64,000 nucleotides of DNA from Gordonia alkanivorans NBRC 16433 (GCF_000225505.1 NZ_BACI01000072.1:1-64000); one strand, 5' to 3'; positions 37,676-47,413 are shown, counted from the first letter of the stretch. Translations and numbers: made by a program. Notes: generated by a model not told the origin, from the sequence alone.

Positions 37676-37834
37676 TCAGGCGCGGGACCACCACTTCGAG
37701 CGTCGGGACGACTCTTTTGCGTGCCCGTCGCACCACTGGGAGTCGGGGACGCGGCGCTTGAGGGCGTCGACATGACGACCACAGCCCGACCAGGTGGTCT
37801 TGCCACACGTTCTACAGGTCACCGGTTGACACAT
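37676..37834 (-). CDS. Small Cys-rich zinc-ribbon-like protein
   Basis: 52-residue protein starting [19 protein letters not shown], with cysteines at 2, 7, 10, 18 and 36 and a C-terminal [19 protein letters not shown]. The CxxC plus later C/H pattern suggests Zn binding. This family of short proteins ([13 protein letters not shown]) is widespread in Actinobacteria and unnamed. Its promoter region carries the same palindrome as the neighbouring operons, so it probably belongs to the same regulon. Confidence 0.75.
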   Translation of the reverse strand: MCQPVTCRTCGKTTWSGCGRHVDALKRRVPDSQWCDGHAKESSRRSKWWSRA

Positions 37835-37867
37835 GTTCTGAGAGTCCTTTCGTCTGCACTCGCCGCA

Positions 37868-37895
37868 ACTATACCCCAGGGGGTATATTGGTCAG
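37868..37895 (-). promoter_or_regulatory. Promoter of the small Cys-rich gene, overlapping an operator
   Basis: Reading the minus strand, CTGACC (37890-37895) and TATAGT (37868-37873) are 16 bases apart. The spacer holds most of the palindrome at 37871-37886, so a bound repressor would block polymerase. Confidence 0.5.
37871..37886. promoter_or_regulatory. Candidate CsoR/CstR operator 1
   Basis: ATACCCCAGGGGGTAT, near-perfect inverted repeat, between the small Cys-rich gene (minus) and the DUF2892 gene (plus). CsoR-family repressors bind GC-rich dyads of this kind. The two other copies at 38661 and 38694 make a shared regulator likely. Confidence 0.75.
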
Positions 37896-37945
37896 AGTAA
37901 TCGTCCCTTGACAGTCAGACGACCCCGGAACAGAAAGAAGAACCC

Positions 37946-38182
37946 ATGACCCCCACAACCGAGACCCACCAGCCCCGATCGACCGTGGAGCGGATGGTGC
38001 CCGCGCTTGCGGGCGTGATGGTGACAGTCAGCGTCATCCTCGTGCTGACGGTGTCCCCGTGGTGGACCGTGCTCACCCTCTTCGTGGCCGCGAATCTGCT
38101 GCTCTACAGCGCGGTCGGGTGGTGCCCGGCCAGCCTGCTCATGGCGAAGGCCGGACTCCCGCGCGCCTCATGTCCACGCTGA
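37946..38182 (+). CDS. DUF2892 (YgaP-type) membrane protein
   Basis: 78-residue protein with two hydrophobic spans (LAGVMVTVSVILVLTV and WTVLTLFVAANLLLYSAVG). DUF2892 is the membrane part of YgaP-like rhodaneses and is commonly next to CstR/rhodanese genes. No rhodanese domain is present here. The operator just upstream suggests control by the CsoR-family regulator at 38302. A terminator hairpin follows at 38225. Confidence 0.82.
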   Translation: MTPTTETHQPRSTVERMVPALAGVMVTVSVILVLTVSPWWTVLTLFVAANLLLYSAVGWCPASLLMAKAGLPRASCPR

Positions 38183-38224
38183 GGGCCCAGCACCCGACCC
38201 GCGAACACCCATCCGACGATCATC

Positions 38225-38259
38225 GAAGAGGGAGGGCCGATTCCTCGGCCCCCCTCTTC
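38225..38259. terminator. Terminator between the DUF2892 gene and the convergent regulator gene
   Basis: GAAGAGGG-A-GGGCCGA pairs with TCGGCCC-CCCTCTTC around a TTCC loop: 15 pairs with one bulged A. Placed to end both converging transcripts. Confidence 0.75.
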
Positions 38260-38301
38260 CGTTCCCGTAACCGTCACCCGGCGGGCGTCCGGGCCCGCCC
38301 C

Positions 38302-38724
<423 letters not shown>

Positions 38725-38726
38725 TC

Positions 38727-40889
38727 ATGTCGTCGAATTCGGCCTTGTCCGAAGACGAAGCAGCACCTGATACCTCGGGTCCCACAGCCGGGCTCCTCGG
38801 ACGCTGGGGCGCGACGATGGCGGGTCGCGCCCGTTGGGTTTTCGGCGTCTGGGTCCTGCTCCTGGTGGTCCTGGGAGCGGCGGCACCCTCGGTGTTCTCC
38901 TCCCTCGCCGGCGCCGGATGGCAGGCCAACGGGTCCGAGTCCGTCCAGGTCCGCGAGCTGGCCCAGCAACACTTCGGCGGAAACTCCTCGGCGGCGGTCC
39001 AGGTGGTCGTCCACTCCGACCGTGACCGCGTCGAGAGCCCCACGGTCCAGGCCGTCGTCGGACAGATCACCGAACTCGCGGCGACCGATGACCGATTCGC
39101 CCAGGTCGTGCCACCACAACCGGGGATGTCCATCAGCCCCGACGGTCACACCGGCATCGTCCTCATCGGCGCTGCCGCCAACACCGACGACATGGTGCGG
39201 GCGGTCGACGAACACAAAGACGAGCTGACCGGTCTGTCCGGCAACGGCGTCGAGGTCTATCCGACCGGCGCGTCGGCGTTGTGGAGTGACTTCAACAAGG
39301 CCAATCACGACGCGATGATCAAGGCCGAACTGTTCTCCTGGCCCGTCACCCTGACCATCATGGTGCTCGCCTTCGGATCGCTCGTCGCTGCCGGACTCCC
39401 CCTGCTGCTGACCATCGCCGGACTCGTCGCATCCGCGGGCGGACTGGTCCTCCTCAACCAGGTCACCCCGATCTCCGTGTGGGCCATCAACTTCGCCATG
39501 ATGTTCGCCCTGGCCCTGGGCATCGACTACGCACTGTTCATCGTGTCGCGCTTCCGCGACGCAATCCGCGGCCACGCCGACGACATGCGTGCCGCGGTCG
39601 CCGAAACCATGGACACCGCAGGAAAAGCGGTGTTGCTCTCCGGCATCACCGTCCTGGTGAGCCTGTCGGCGGTGCTGCTGGTTCCCGCACCCGCGGTGCG
39701 CACGATGGCCGTGGGCATCATGCTCGCCGTCGTCTTCGTCCTGGCCGCCACCCTGACCTTGCTGCCCGCCGCACTGGGCAAGCTGGGTCCCCGGGTCAAT
39801 GCGGTGTCGTTGCCGTATGCCCGCCGCCAGCAACACCGTTCACCCGTGTTCGCCCGCTGGGGACTCTTCCTGCACCGTCACCCCTGGACGGTGGCCGCCG
39901 GCTCCCTCGCTGTTCTCATCGCGCTGTCGATCCCGGTGTTCGGCCTGAAGGTCGCGATGCCGTCGATCACCGTCGTCCCCGAGGACGCGCCGGTGCGTCA
40001 GGGCTACGAACTCGTCCAGTCACAGATGGGCGAGGGCGCACCCGGCATGCTGCAGATCGTCGCACCCGCCGGCGAGGCGCAGCAGACCGCCGCGATCGCC
40101 TCCAAGTCGCCGGGGATCGAGATGGTGACCCCTCCGATGCCCGCCGCTGACGGCTCCGATTACGTTCTCATGCAGGCACTTCCGTCAGTCGACCCGTCCG
40201 ATGAGCAGATGGGCACGATCGTCGACGACCTGCGCGGCGCCCTGCCGAGCGATGCACTGGTCGGTGGCGCACCCACCGAGAACCTCGACCTCCAGCAGGC
40301 CCTGAACGACTACTTCCCGCTGGTCGTCGCCGTCATCCTCATCCTGGGCTTCGTGTTGCTCCTGGTCTCGCTGCAGGCACCGCTGATCGCCCTGATCGGC
40401 ACCGTGGTCAGCCTGTTGTCGACGGCAGCTGCCTTCGGCGTGGCAAAGCTCATCTTCCAGGACGGCCACCTCGCGGACCTGTTGGGCTTCACACCCCAGG
40501 GCTTCCTCGACGGGTGGGGACCGGTGTTCTTCTTCGCGATGATCTTCGCGATCGCGATGGACTACACGGTCTTCCTGCTCGCCACCACGAAGGAACACTT
40601 CGAGCGGTCCGACAGCGCAACAAGTGCCCAGGTCGACGGGATGGCCCATTCCGGCCGGATCATCTTCGCCGCGGCAGCGGTCATGGTGGCGGTGTTCTTC
40701 ACCTTCGCCCTGGCCGAACCTCTCCCCCCGAAGGAGATGGGCATCATCCTCGGTGTCGCCGTCCTGCTGGATGCCGTTCTGATCCGCCTCACCCTGCTTC
40801 CGGCGATGCTGCGGATCACGGGCCGCGCCGCATGGTGGTCACCCGCCTGGTTGCGTCGCGTCCTCCCGAAGATCAGCTTCGCGCACTGA
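38727..40889 (+). CDS. MMPL/RND family transporter
   Basis: 720-residue membrane protein with a duplicated pattern of one span, a large extracytoplasmic domain (about 60-195 and 395-520) and five spans. The GIDYALFIVSRFRD and AMDYTVFLLATTKEHF motifs mark the Asp-Tyr proton relay of MMPL proteins. Start ATG 38727 has GAAAGGA upstream. A hydrophobic or sulfur-containing substrate is plausible but unproven. It is the first gene after the double operator, followed by a 13-bp hairpin and the DUF302 gene. Confidence 0.9.
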   Translation: MSSNSALSEDEAAPDTSGPTAGLLGRWGATMAGRARWVFGVWVLLLVVLGAAAPSVFSSLAGAGWQANGSESVQVRELAQQHFGGNSSAAVQVVVHSDRDRVESPTVQAVVGQITELAATDDRFAQVVPPQPGMSISPDGHTGIVLIGAAANTDDMVRAVDEHKDELTGLSGNGVEVYPTGASALWSDFNKANHDAMIKAELFSWPVTLTIMVLAFGSLVAAGLPLLLTIAGLVASAGGLVLLNQVTPISVWAINFAMMFALALGIDYALFIVSRFRDAIRGHADDMRAAVAETMDTAGKAVLLSGITVLVSLSAVLLVPAPAVRTMAVGIMLAVVFVLAATLTLLPAALGKLGPRVNAVSLPYARRQQHRSPVFARWGLFLHRHPWTVAAGSLAVLIALSIPVFGLKVAMPSITVVPEDAPVRQGYELVQSQMGEGAPGMLQIVAPAGEAQQTAAIASKSPGIEMVTPPMPAADGSDYVLMQALPSVDPSDEQMGTIVDDLRGALPSDALVGGAPTENLDLQQALNDYFPLVVAVILILGFVLLLVSLQAPLIALIGTVVSLLSTAAAFGVAKLIFQDGHLADLLGFTPQGFLDGWGPVFFFAMIFAIAMDYTVFLLATTKEHFERSDSATSAQVDGMAHSGRIIFAAAAVMVAVFFTFALAEPLPPKEMGIILGVAVLLDAVLIRLTLLPAMLRITGRAAWWSPAWLRRVLPKISFAH

Positions 40890-40903
40890 CCCCCGAACCG
40901 GTT

Positions 40904-40946
40904 CCGTCCCGGGCCAACGGATGACAACCCGTGTGGCCCGGGACGG
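40904..40946 (+). other. Intercistronic hairpin between MMPL and DUF302 genes
   Basis: Perfect 13-bp stem (CCGTCCCGGGCCA with complement at 40934-40946) and a 17-base loop that can form an inner 4-bp ACGG/CCGT pair. There is no T-tract, and it stops ten bases short of the next ribosome site, so it may set relative mRNA levels of the two genes instead of ending transcription. Confidence 0.55.
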
Positions 40947-40967
40947 GGCCGATATGAAAGGAAGACA

Positions 40968-41372
40968 ATGTCACTCGCACTCAGCACCACGATGAGCGTC
41001 CCCTTCGACGAAGCGGTCGAACGCACGCGCGCCGCTCTCGCCGACCAGGGTTTCGGCGTCCTCACGGAGATCGATGTCCAGGCCACCCTGAAGAAGAAGC
41101 TCGACGAGGACATGGAGCCGTACCTGATCCTGGGCGCCTGCAATCCGCCTCTGGCCCACCGAGCACTCGGGGTCCAACGTCAGATCGGATTGTTGTTGCC
41201 GTGCAATGTCGTCGTCCGGTCGGACCCGGACCACCCCGGCACGACACTCGTGGAGGCGATGAATCCGGCTCTGATGGTTCAGGTCTCGGGAGAGCCCGAC
41301 CTCGAGTCCGTCGCGCGCGACGCCGCCACGAAGCTGCAGGCCGCGATCGACGCCCTGTCGGATCAGTCCTGA
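40968..41372 (+). CDS. DUF302 domain protein
   Basis: 134-residue protein whose conserved segment (FDEAVERTRAALADQGFGVLTEIDV ... YLILGACNPPLA) matches DUF302, a small alpha/beta fold of unknown function often encoded near sulfur or metal stress genes. A single Cys in GACNP, a feature of the family, and another in LPCNVVV could be redox active. RBS AAAGGAAG is at good distance. It follows the MMPL gene in the same direction. Confidence 0.9.
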   Translation: MSLALSTTMSVPFDEAVERTRAALADQGFGVLTEIDVQATLKKKLDEDMEPYLILGACNPPLAHRALGVQRQIGLLLPCNVVVRSDPDHPGTTLVEAMNPALMVQVSGEPDLESVARDAATKLQAAIDALSDQS

Positions 41373-41417
41373 CCCCGACGACCCCGGAAAAGAATCCCTG
41401 ACACGACAGGAGTTGTC

Positions 41418-42023
41418 ATGACCCGCTTCGACTTCTACTTCGATCCCGTGTGCCCCTTCGCATGGGCCGCATCGCGATGGCTCACCGACCAGGCCGAGAG
41501 ACACGATGACACCGTCGCCTGGCACGTGATGAGCCTGGCCGTCCTGAACGAGGATCGGGAGCCCGCGTCGGACCAGCAGCGCCGGCAATGGGACACCTCG
41601 CGCCGTCTCGGCCGGGTCTTCATGGCCGCCATCGCGAAGAACGGCGCCGATTCGGTTGAGCCGCTCTACACGGCGATGGGCCGCCGCATCCACCACGCCG
41701 GTGATGAGATGACCCCCGCTGTGGTCGCCGAGATCCTCGCCGAGGCCGGGCTCCCTCCCGAAGTGGCCGACGCCATGGACGACGACTCGTGGGACGACAC
41801 ACTGGGAACAGCGCACCAGCGGAGCCAGGAAGCACTGGGAGAGACCGGCGGCAGCCCCATCACCGGCATCAACGGCACCCACTTCTTCGGCCCGGTGCTC
41901 TCCGACATCCCTACCGGCGACGAGGCGCAGGCGCTCTACTCCGCGATCACCACAATCGGTGCCACCTCAGCGTTCTCGCAGCTCAAGCGTCCCACGGGTG
42001 GGCGACCGACGTTCTCGGCCTGA
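41418..42023 (+). CDS. DsbA-like thioredoxin-fold protein of the Rv2466c type
   Basis: 201-residue protein starting FDFYFDPVCPFAWAASRW, matching the mycothiol-dependent nitroreductase (Rv2466c) family: thioredoxin fold interrupted by a helical insertion. The active motif here is CPFA, without the second Cys of CPWC, so it would act through a mono-thiol mechanism. GGSPITGINGTHFFGPVL gives the cis-Pro region. RBS AGGAG precedes ATG 41418. Being downstream of the MMPL-DUF302 pair, it may handle low-molecular-weight thiol mixed disulfides. Confidence 0.85.
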   Translation: MTRFDFYFDPVCPFAWAASRWLTDQAERHDDTVAWHVMSLAVLNEDREPASDQQRRQWDTSRRLGRVFMAAIAKNGADSVEPLYTAMGRRIHHAGDEMTPAVVAEILAEAGLPPEVADAMDDDSWDDTLGTAHQRSQEALGETGGSPITGINGTHFFGPVLSDIPTGDEAQALYSAITTIGATSAFSQLKRPTGGRPTFSA

Positions 42024-42111
42024 CCTGGTCGAGCGCTCGGCCAGCGGACCGGCCCGGCCGCACTTAGGGTGACGAACGAGTGTGGAGCCGGGTTGGTGAG
42101 GAGTGTCGGAC

Positions 42112-42450
42112 GTGCCGTGGGTTGTGTTGGTGACCGCCGGACTGATCGAGATCGTCTACATGGCGGCGCTGGAGAAGTCCGATACCTTCACCCGGTTGTG
42201 GCCCACGGTCATCTTCGTCGTCGGTGTCGTCGGCAGCATGGCCGGTGTGGCCTACGCGATCCGTTCGATCCCGCTCGGCACCGCTTACGCGGTGTGGGTC
42301 GGTATCGGCGCGGTCGGAACCGCCCTCTACGGCATGCTGTTCCTCCGCGAACCCGCCGGACTCGCCCGTCTCGGGTGCATCTTTCTCATCCTGGTCGGCG
42401 TCGTGGGATTGAATCTGCTGCACAACGCATCCGGTGGCGAAACCGCCTGA
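42112..42450 (+). CDS. Small multidrug resistance (SMR) family transporter
   Basis: 112-residue protein with four hydrophobic helices. Glu in AGLIEIVYM corresponds to the essential SMR glutamate. It resembles the SugE/Gdx branch more than EmrE by its GTAYAVWVGIGAVGTALYG motif, which would suggest guanidinium export, though I cannot decide. GTG 42112 is best spaced from GAGGAG; GTG 42103 is an alternative. Confidence 0.87.
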   Translation: MPWVVLVTAGLIEIVYMAALEKSDTFTRLWPTVIFVVGVVGSMAGVAYAIRSIPLGTAYAVWVGIGAVGTALYGMLFLREPAGLARLGCIFLILVGVVGLNLLHNASGGETA

Positions 42451-42456
42451 ATCACG

Positions 42457-43245
42457 TCAACCGGCGCAACGGAGCGCGTCGGCGAGCACCTCCCGTGACT
42501 CCACGTCGATCGTCAAACCGTATGTCACGCTGACGGTCACGAACTGGATCGCGTACTGACACCAGAACCCGCGCGCCGGCGGCATCCAGCGCGCCGGTTC
42601 CGAGTCACTCTTGTCCTGATTCGACGCCCCGTCGACGGCGACCAGGTTGGCCGGATCGTTCGCGAACTCGAGTCGTCGGCCGAATTCCCACGACCACGCG
42701 CCCATGTCCCAGGCGTAGGCCAGCGGCACGATGTGATCGATCTGCACGGTCGACGCCCCACGGTCACGACGGAACACAACGAACTCGCCGCTGTACGGAC
42801 TCCGGAACTCCCCGGCGACAACCGCTCTCGGGCAACTCGGGACCGGTCCGGCCCGGATGTCCTGCAGATCGCGGGCCAGGATGTCGTTGCGGGTGTCGCA
42901 TCCGTTGCCACCGCCGGCCACGGCCACCGCATCCGTCCACGCCGAGCCGAACGCCCTCCGGTCGTAGTCGTCGCGGTCCGGACGCTGCGCGTACACGGGG
43001 ATGGACGCCAAGCGCGCCAGTGCTTCTCGCGCCGTGGCCCGCACCCGCGGGTCGGTGTCGGGGCGCGGACCGAAGCCACCCGACCCCACCGCGACCACGA
43101 TCGCCGTGACCACCGCGAAGACCAGCAACCACCACTGCCTCGCCGACCACGACCCGGATACCGAACCGTTCCGGCCGATCCACCGCAGACGCATACGCAA
43201 CCGCCGCAGCGTCGGCGAACGGAACGTCGCCTCGTGAAGGACCAT
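42457..43245 (-). CDS. Membrane-anchored HNH endonuclease-family (DUF1524) protein
   Basis: 262-residue protein. A basic N-terminus and one span (WWLLVFAVVTAIVVAVGSGG) precede a domain with the DHIVPLAYAWD motif and FANDPANLVAVDGASNQDKSD, typical of the DUF1524/HNH group. The domain faces outside if the span is a signal anchor. Such proteins may cut extracellular DNA. ATG 43245 is a shorter choice than 43281. It sits convergent to the SMR gene and just downstream of recG. Confidence 0.85.
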   Translation of the reverse strand: MVLHEATFRSPTLRRLRMRLRWIGRNGSVSGSWSARQWWLLVFAVVTAIVVAVGSGGFGPRPDTDPRVRATAREALARLASIPVYAQRPDRDDYDRRAFGSAWTDAVAVAGGGNGCDTRNDILARDLQDIRAGPVPSCPRAVVAGEFRSPYSGEFVVFRRDRGASTVQIDHIVPLAYAWDMGAWSWEFGRRLEFANDPANLVAVDGASNQDKSDSEPARWMPPARGFWCQYAIQFVTVSVTYGLTIDVESREVLADALRCAG

Positions 43246-43301
43246 GGGACTTTGACGTAATGCGGTCCCGCACGGTTCCACAAGCGGGTAGCGACCGCCG
43301 G

Positions 43302-45557
43302 TCAGGACTTGTCGAGATACGCGATTTTCTGCGGAACCAGAATCCCGTCGACGAGATCGGCCAGTGGCCGGTGATGCAACAGCGTGATGTCCTCGCTCAC
43401 GACGTCCTCCGCGAGTCCGCGCGCGTCTTCGATCACCTCGACGTCCTCGAGAAGCGACAGGAACCGCAGCGAGGTGTTGACACCGGACTGCAACGAACCG
43501 AGCAGGTCACCTTCGCGACGTTGCTCGAGGTCGACGCGGGCGAGTTCGAAGCCGTCGTTCGACCCGGCGACCGCGCGCAGGCGCTGCATCGACTGGGAGA
43601 TCTCGTTGCTGTTGGTCATCAGCAGACATAGCCCCGCATGCTGCCCACGACCGACGCGGCCCCGCAGCTGATGGAGCTGACTTACACCGAACCGCTCAGC
43701 GTCCACGATGACCATCGTGGTCGCGTTGGGCACGTCCACACCGACCTCGATGACGGTGGTGGACACCAGGACATCGACCTCGCCGCGGCCGAACGCGTCC
43801 ATGATCGCCGCCTTCTCCTCCGGCGCCAGACGGCCGTGCAGCATCTCCACCCGACGATGCGCGAACGGACCGGCCACGAGGGCCTCGTACTGCTCGACCA
43901 CCGACGTGGTCTTCGGCCCCTTCTCGCCGTCGGGGCCGGGTTCGGGTTCTGGTGAGTCGTCGTCGCCGATGCGCGAGCAGACGACATAGACCTGGCGGCC
44001 GGCATCGATCTCCTCGTTGGCACGCGACCACACCCGGTCGACCCAGTTCTGCCGGCCCATCGGCACCACCGACGTCGAGATGGGCTGACGTCCGCGGGGA
44101 AGCTCACGCAGGACAGACGTCTCGAGGTCGCCGAAGGCGGTCATCGCGACGGTGCGCGGGATCGGCGTCGCGGTCATCACCAGGAAGTGCGGGATTCGAC
44201 CATCACGCCCCTTGTTGCGCAACACATCACGCTGTTCGACGCCGAACCGGTGCTGTTCGTCGATCACGACGAGGCCGAGGTCGAAGAACTCGACCTTCTC
44301 CTCGAGCAGGGCATGGGTACCGATGACGATGCCCGCGGTACCGGTCACCACGTCGAGCAGTGTCTCGCGTCGTCCCTTGGTCTTCATCGACCCGGTCAGC
44401 AGGGCGATGCGGGTCGCCCCCTCGGCCGCGGTCAGCTCGCCCCCGTCGGCGAGGTCACCGAGCATCTTCTTCATCGTCCGGTGATGCTGCGCGGCAAGCA
44501 CTTCGGTGGGTGCGAGGATCGCGCACTGGTATCCGTTGTCGACGACCCTCAGCATCGCGAGCAGCGAGACGAGGGTTTTACCGGAACCCACCTCGCCCTG
44601 CAGCAACCGCGACATCGGTTGCGCGAGCGCGAGATCCTCGGCGAGTTCTTCTCCCACCGCAACCTGACCCTCGGTGAGCGTGAACGGAAGACGTTCGCGC
44701 AGCTTGTCCTCGAGACCGCCGGGCACATGCGGGCACGGCGGCGCCGAATCGCTGCGACCCGCGAGGCGTCGTTGTGCGAGCACCGTCTGGATCGCCAGCG
44801 CCTCATCGAATTTGAGTCGATGCGAGGCGACCTTCACGTCGTCCTCGGAGTCGGGCAGATGGATCTTGCGGATCGCCTCGTCGGTCGAGACGAGCCCGCG
44901 CTCACGACGCTGCGCATCGGTCAACGCGTCGGGGATCGGCGCGCAATGGTCCAGAACCCGGCGCACCGCACCCAGGATGTCCCAGGTCTGAACCTCTTTG
45001 GTCGCCGGGTACATCGGCAGGATCTCGCGGTCGAACATCGCAACGAGCGGATGAGCACCCTCTTCCCGGGCGATCTCCTCCTCGACGGCGTACATCTCGG
45101 TCAGCATCTTGGAGCCGACGACGTGGTCCTCGATCTCGGGATCACCGTCGGGCAGGATCATCCACTCCGGATGCGACAGCTGGATCTGCTCGCGGAAGTA
45201 CTTGACCGTGCCGGCCATCATGACCCGGGCCCCGGGGCGCAGCTGGTGGCGGATGAACTTCGGGTTGAAGAAGCTCGCCTCGTAGACCTCGTTGTCGTCG
45301 GTGACCTTGACCTTGAGGAACTGGCCGCGACGACTCTTCATCTGGATCAGGTCGGACTTGGTGATCCGGCCGACGATGGTGAGCCACTCCCCCGGCTCGG
45401 GTCGCTGATGGTCGGCCACGAGACCACGCCGGATGTACCGACGGGGTGTGTAGCGCAGCAGTTCCCCGACCGTTGTCACGCCGAGTCCTGCGAGCTTCTC
45501 GGCCGGCTTGGACCCGAGGACGTCGGACAGCGAATCCGCCAGAGCGAGTTCGTTCAC
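43302..45557 (-). CDS. recG: ATP-dependent DNA helicase RecG
   Basis: 751-residue helicase that reverses stalled forks and branch-migrates junctions. It has the wedge/OB domain in the N-terminal third, Walker A GEVGSGKTLVSL, DEQHRFGV and TATPIPRT, and the C-terminal QLRGRVGRG motif VI. It overlaps the DAK2 gene upstream by 4 bases. Confidence 0.96.
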   Translation of the reverse strand: MNELALADSLSDVLGSKPAEKLAGLGVTTVGELLRYTPRRYIRRGLVADHQRPEPGEWLTIVGRITKSDLIQMKSRRGQFLKVKVTDDNEVYEASFFNPKFIRHQLRPGARVMMAGTVKYFREQIQLSHPEWMILPDGDPEIEDHVVGSKMLTEMYAVEEEIAREEGAHPLVAMFDREILPMYPATKEVQTWDILGAVRRVLDHCAPIPDALTDAQRRERGLVSTDEAIRKIHLPDSEDDVKVASHRLKFDEALAIQTVLAQRRLAGRSDSAPPCPHVPGGLEDKLRERLPFTLTEGQVAVGEELAEDLALAQPMSRLLQGEVGSGKTLVSLLAMLRVVDNGYQCAILAPTEVLAAQHHRTMKKMLGDLADGGELTAAEGATRIALLTGSMKTKGRRETLLDVVTGTAGIVIGTHALLEEKVEFFDLGLVVIDEQHRFGVEQRDVLRNKGRDGRIPHFLVMTATPIPRTVAMTAFGDLETSVLRELPRGRQPISTSVVPMGRQNWVDRVWSRANEEIDAGRQVYVVCSRIGDDDSPEPEPGPDGEKGPKTTSVVEQYEALVAGPFAHRRVEMLHGRLAPEEKAAIMDAFGRGEVDVLVSTTVIEVGVDVPNATTMVIVDAERFGVSQLHQLRGRVGRGQHAGLCLLMTNSNEISQSMQRLRAVAGSNDGFELARVDLEQRREGDLLGSLQSGVNTSLRFLSLLEDVEVIEDARGLAEDVVSEDITLLHHRPLADLVDGILVPQKIAYLDKS

Positions 45558-47203
45558 TCGACACCCACCTGCAGCAGATCGCTGCGCTGCCCGGTCCGGT
45601 AGATCGCGAGCTCGATACCGGGGTGACTGCGGCGCATCTGCTCGCCGACGGCCTCGAGCGCGTCCTCGTCGACGTCGGTTCCGGCGAGCACCGTCACCAG
45701 TTCACCGCCGGTCGCGAGCATCAGGTCGATGAGCGCGGTGCCCGCGGAGGTCTGATCGGGCGCCACCACCAGGACGTCGTCGCCGATCAGTCCGAGTACA
45801 TCGCCGACGTCCGACATCCCGGCCAGCGTCATCATCTTGGTGGTCGCGAGTTGCAGCGACCCCCACCGCGCACCGGCGGCGGCCTCGGCCATCGCGTAGG
45901 CGTCGACATCCGGGATCTCGCTCGGGTCGTGCACCGCGAGCGCGGCCAGACACTGGGTCATCGACGACGTCGGGAGCATCAGCACCGACCGCTGCGTCGA
46001 ACGCACCTCGGTGGTGACAGTGACCAGATCCTGAGAGCTCAACGCGCCGTTGGCCATCACGACGACATGCGCACTGTCGGTGTCGCGGATCGCCTGCCCC
46101 AACGCGCGTGCGGTCAGCCCGTCGTCGGCACGGAGGACGGTCGCCCCGGCCTCGGCGAAGAGGTCAGCGGCACCCTCACCGGATGTGACCGCGACCACCG
46201 CACGCTTGTGCCGGGGCGGGGGCTCGTTCGAATCGATTTGTGCGCGAATGGCATCCAGTGCGAAACAGCTGATGCGAACATCCGACAGTCGCCCCAGTCC
46301 CGCGCCGGCCTCCACCGCGGCACCGGGTTCGCAGGTGTGGACGTGAACGGAGAAGCGCTCGCCCTCGCCGCTCGAACTGTCGCCGACGATGACCACGGCG
46401 TCGCCGAGTTCGTTCAGCCGTTCGCGCAGTCCGGCGATCTGGTCCCCGGCCGCGCCGTCGAGCAGGTACATGACCTCGAAGTCCTGATCGCTGCTCTCCA
46501 CGCACGAGTCGTCGACACCGTGTCCGAGGGTCGCGCTGTCGGTGAGGATGCCCCGATAGCGGCGTCGACGGTTCGCGACACCGGTGATCACCTGGACCAT
46601 TGCATCGACGATCACGAGGAATCCGCGACCGCCGGCGTCGACAACGCCTGCGGACGCCAGAACCGACAACTGCTCCGGTGTGCGTTCGAGCGCCTCGGCG
46701 CAGTCGTCGGCGATGGCCCGGACGATGTCGGCGGCGGTCTCCTTCTCATGCGCCGCGGCCGCCTCGGCGGCCACCCGCACCAGCGTCAGCACCGTGCCCT
46801 CGCGAGGTTCGCTGACCGCACGGGTCGCTGCCAGCGATCCCAGGCGCAGGCCGAGCGACGCCAGGTCGCCGAAGGTCAGGGAGTCGGTGTCGCCGAGGAT
46901 CTCCGCACCGTCGGCCATCCCGATGAGAACCTGAGACAGGATGATGCCCGAGTTCCCGCGGGCCTGTGCCACCGCACCGTCGGCCATCGCACGGGCGACC
47001 TGCGGCAACGTCGCGTCATCCGGCGCGGCAGCAGCGGCCTCCGCGGCAGCACGCATGGTGAACAGCATGTTGCTGCCCGTGTCCGAATCGGGGATCGGAA
47101 ACACGTTGAGGTCGTTGATCTCGCCCCGCGACTCCTCGAGCCGGTCGACACAGACACGAGCCCAGTCGCGCAGCAGCTGCGGGTTGATGGTGCGGGCGAT
47201 CAC
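45554..47203 (-). CDS. DAK2 domain protein, FakA-like kinase
   Basis: 549-residue protein. The N-terminal DAK2/DhaL domain shows NVFPIPDSDTGSNM with the Mg-binding Asp ladder and GNSGIILSQ. A middle domain and a C-terminal FakB-interacting-like domain follow. FakA phosphorylates fatty acids held by DegV-type FakB proteins; one DegV protein is at 30.4 kb. Position before recG is conserved in actinobacteria and other phyla. Confidence 0.9.
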   Translation of the reverse strand: MIARTINPQLLRDWARVCVDRLEESRGEINDLNVFPIPDSDTGSNMLFTMRAAAEAAAAAPDDATLPQVARAMADGAVAQARGNSGIILSQVLIGMADGAEILGDTDSLTFGDLASLGLRLGSLAATRAVSEPREGTVLTLVRVAAEAAAAHEKETAADIVRAIADDCAEALERTPEQLSVLASAGVVDAGGRGFLVIVDAMVQVITGVANRRRRYRGILTDSATLGHGVDDSCVESSDQDFEVMYLLDGAAGDQIAGLRERLNELGDAVVIVGDSSSGEGERFSVHVHTCEPGAAVEAGAGLGRLSDVRISCFALDAIRAQIDSNEPPPRHKRAVVAVTSGEGAADLFAEAGATVLRADDGLTARALGQAIRDTDSAHVVVMANGALSSQDLVTVTTEVRSTQRSVLMLPTSSMTQCLAALAVHDPSEIPDVDAYAMAEAAAGARWGSLQLATTKMMTLAGMSDVGDVLGLIGDDVLVVAPDQTSAGTALIDLMLATGGELVTVLAGTDVDEDALEAVGEQMRRSHPGIELAIYRTGQRSDLLQVGVE

Positions 47204-47353
47204 GCGATGACTCTTTCTCGCTCTGACGTGGGCTTACGACGGGGCTGGGTCGCGGGCCGACAGGACTGGCCGGAAGGATGTGTGTCAGATTACTCGGCGT
47301 CCCCGACGACCCGGGGACGTCCGCACCACGAGGTGAGGCACACCGACCCGGAT

Positions 47354-47383
47354 TTGGTCACACCCACCCGAGCTGGTTATCCT
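47354..47383 (+). promoter_or_regulatory. Probable promoter of rpmB
   Basis: TTGGTC (47354-47359), 18-base spacer, TATCCT (47378-47383). This leaves a leader of about 90 bases before rpmB that contains a hairpin at 47414-47439. Confidence 0.45.
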
Positions 47384-47413
47384 TGCAGGGTTGCCTTTCG
47401 GTCCACGCGCACA

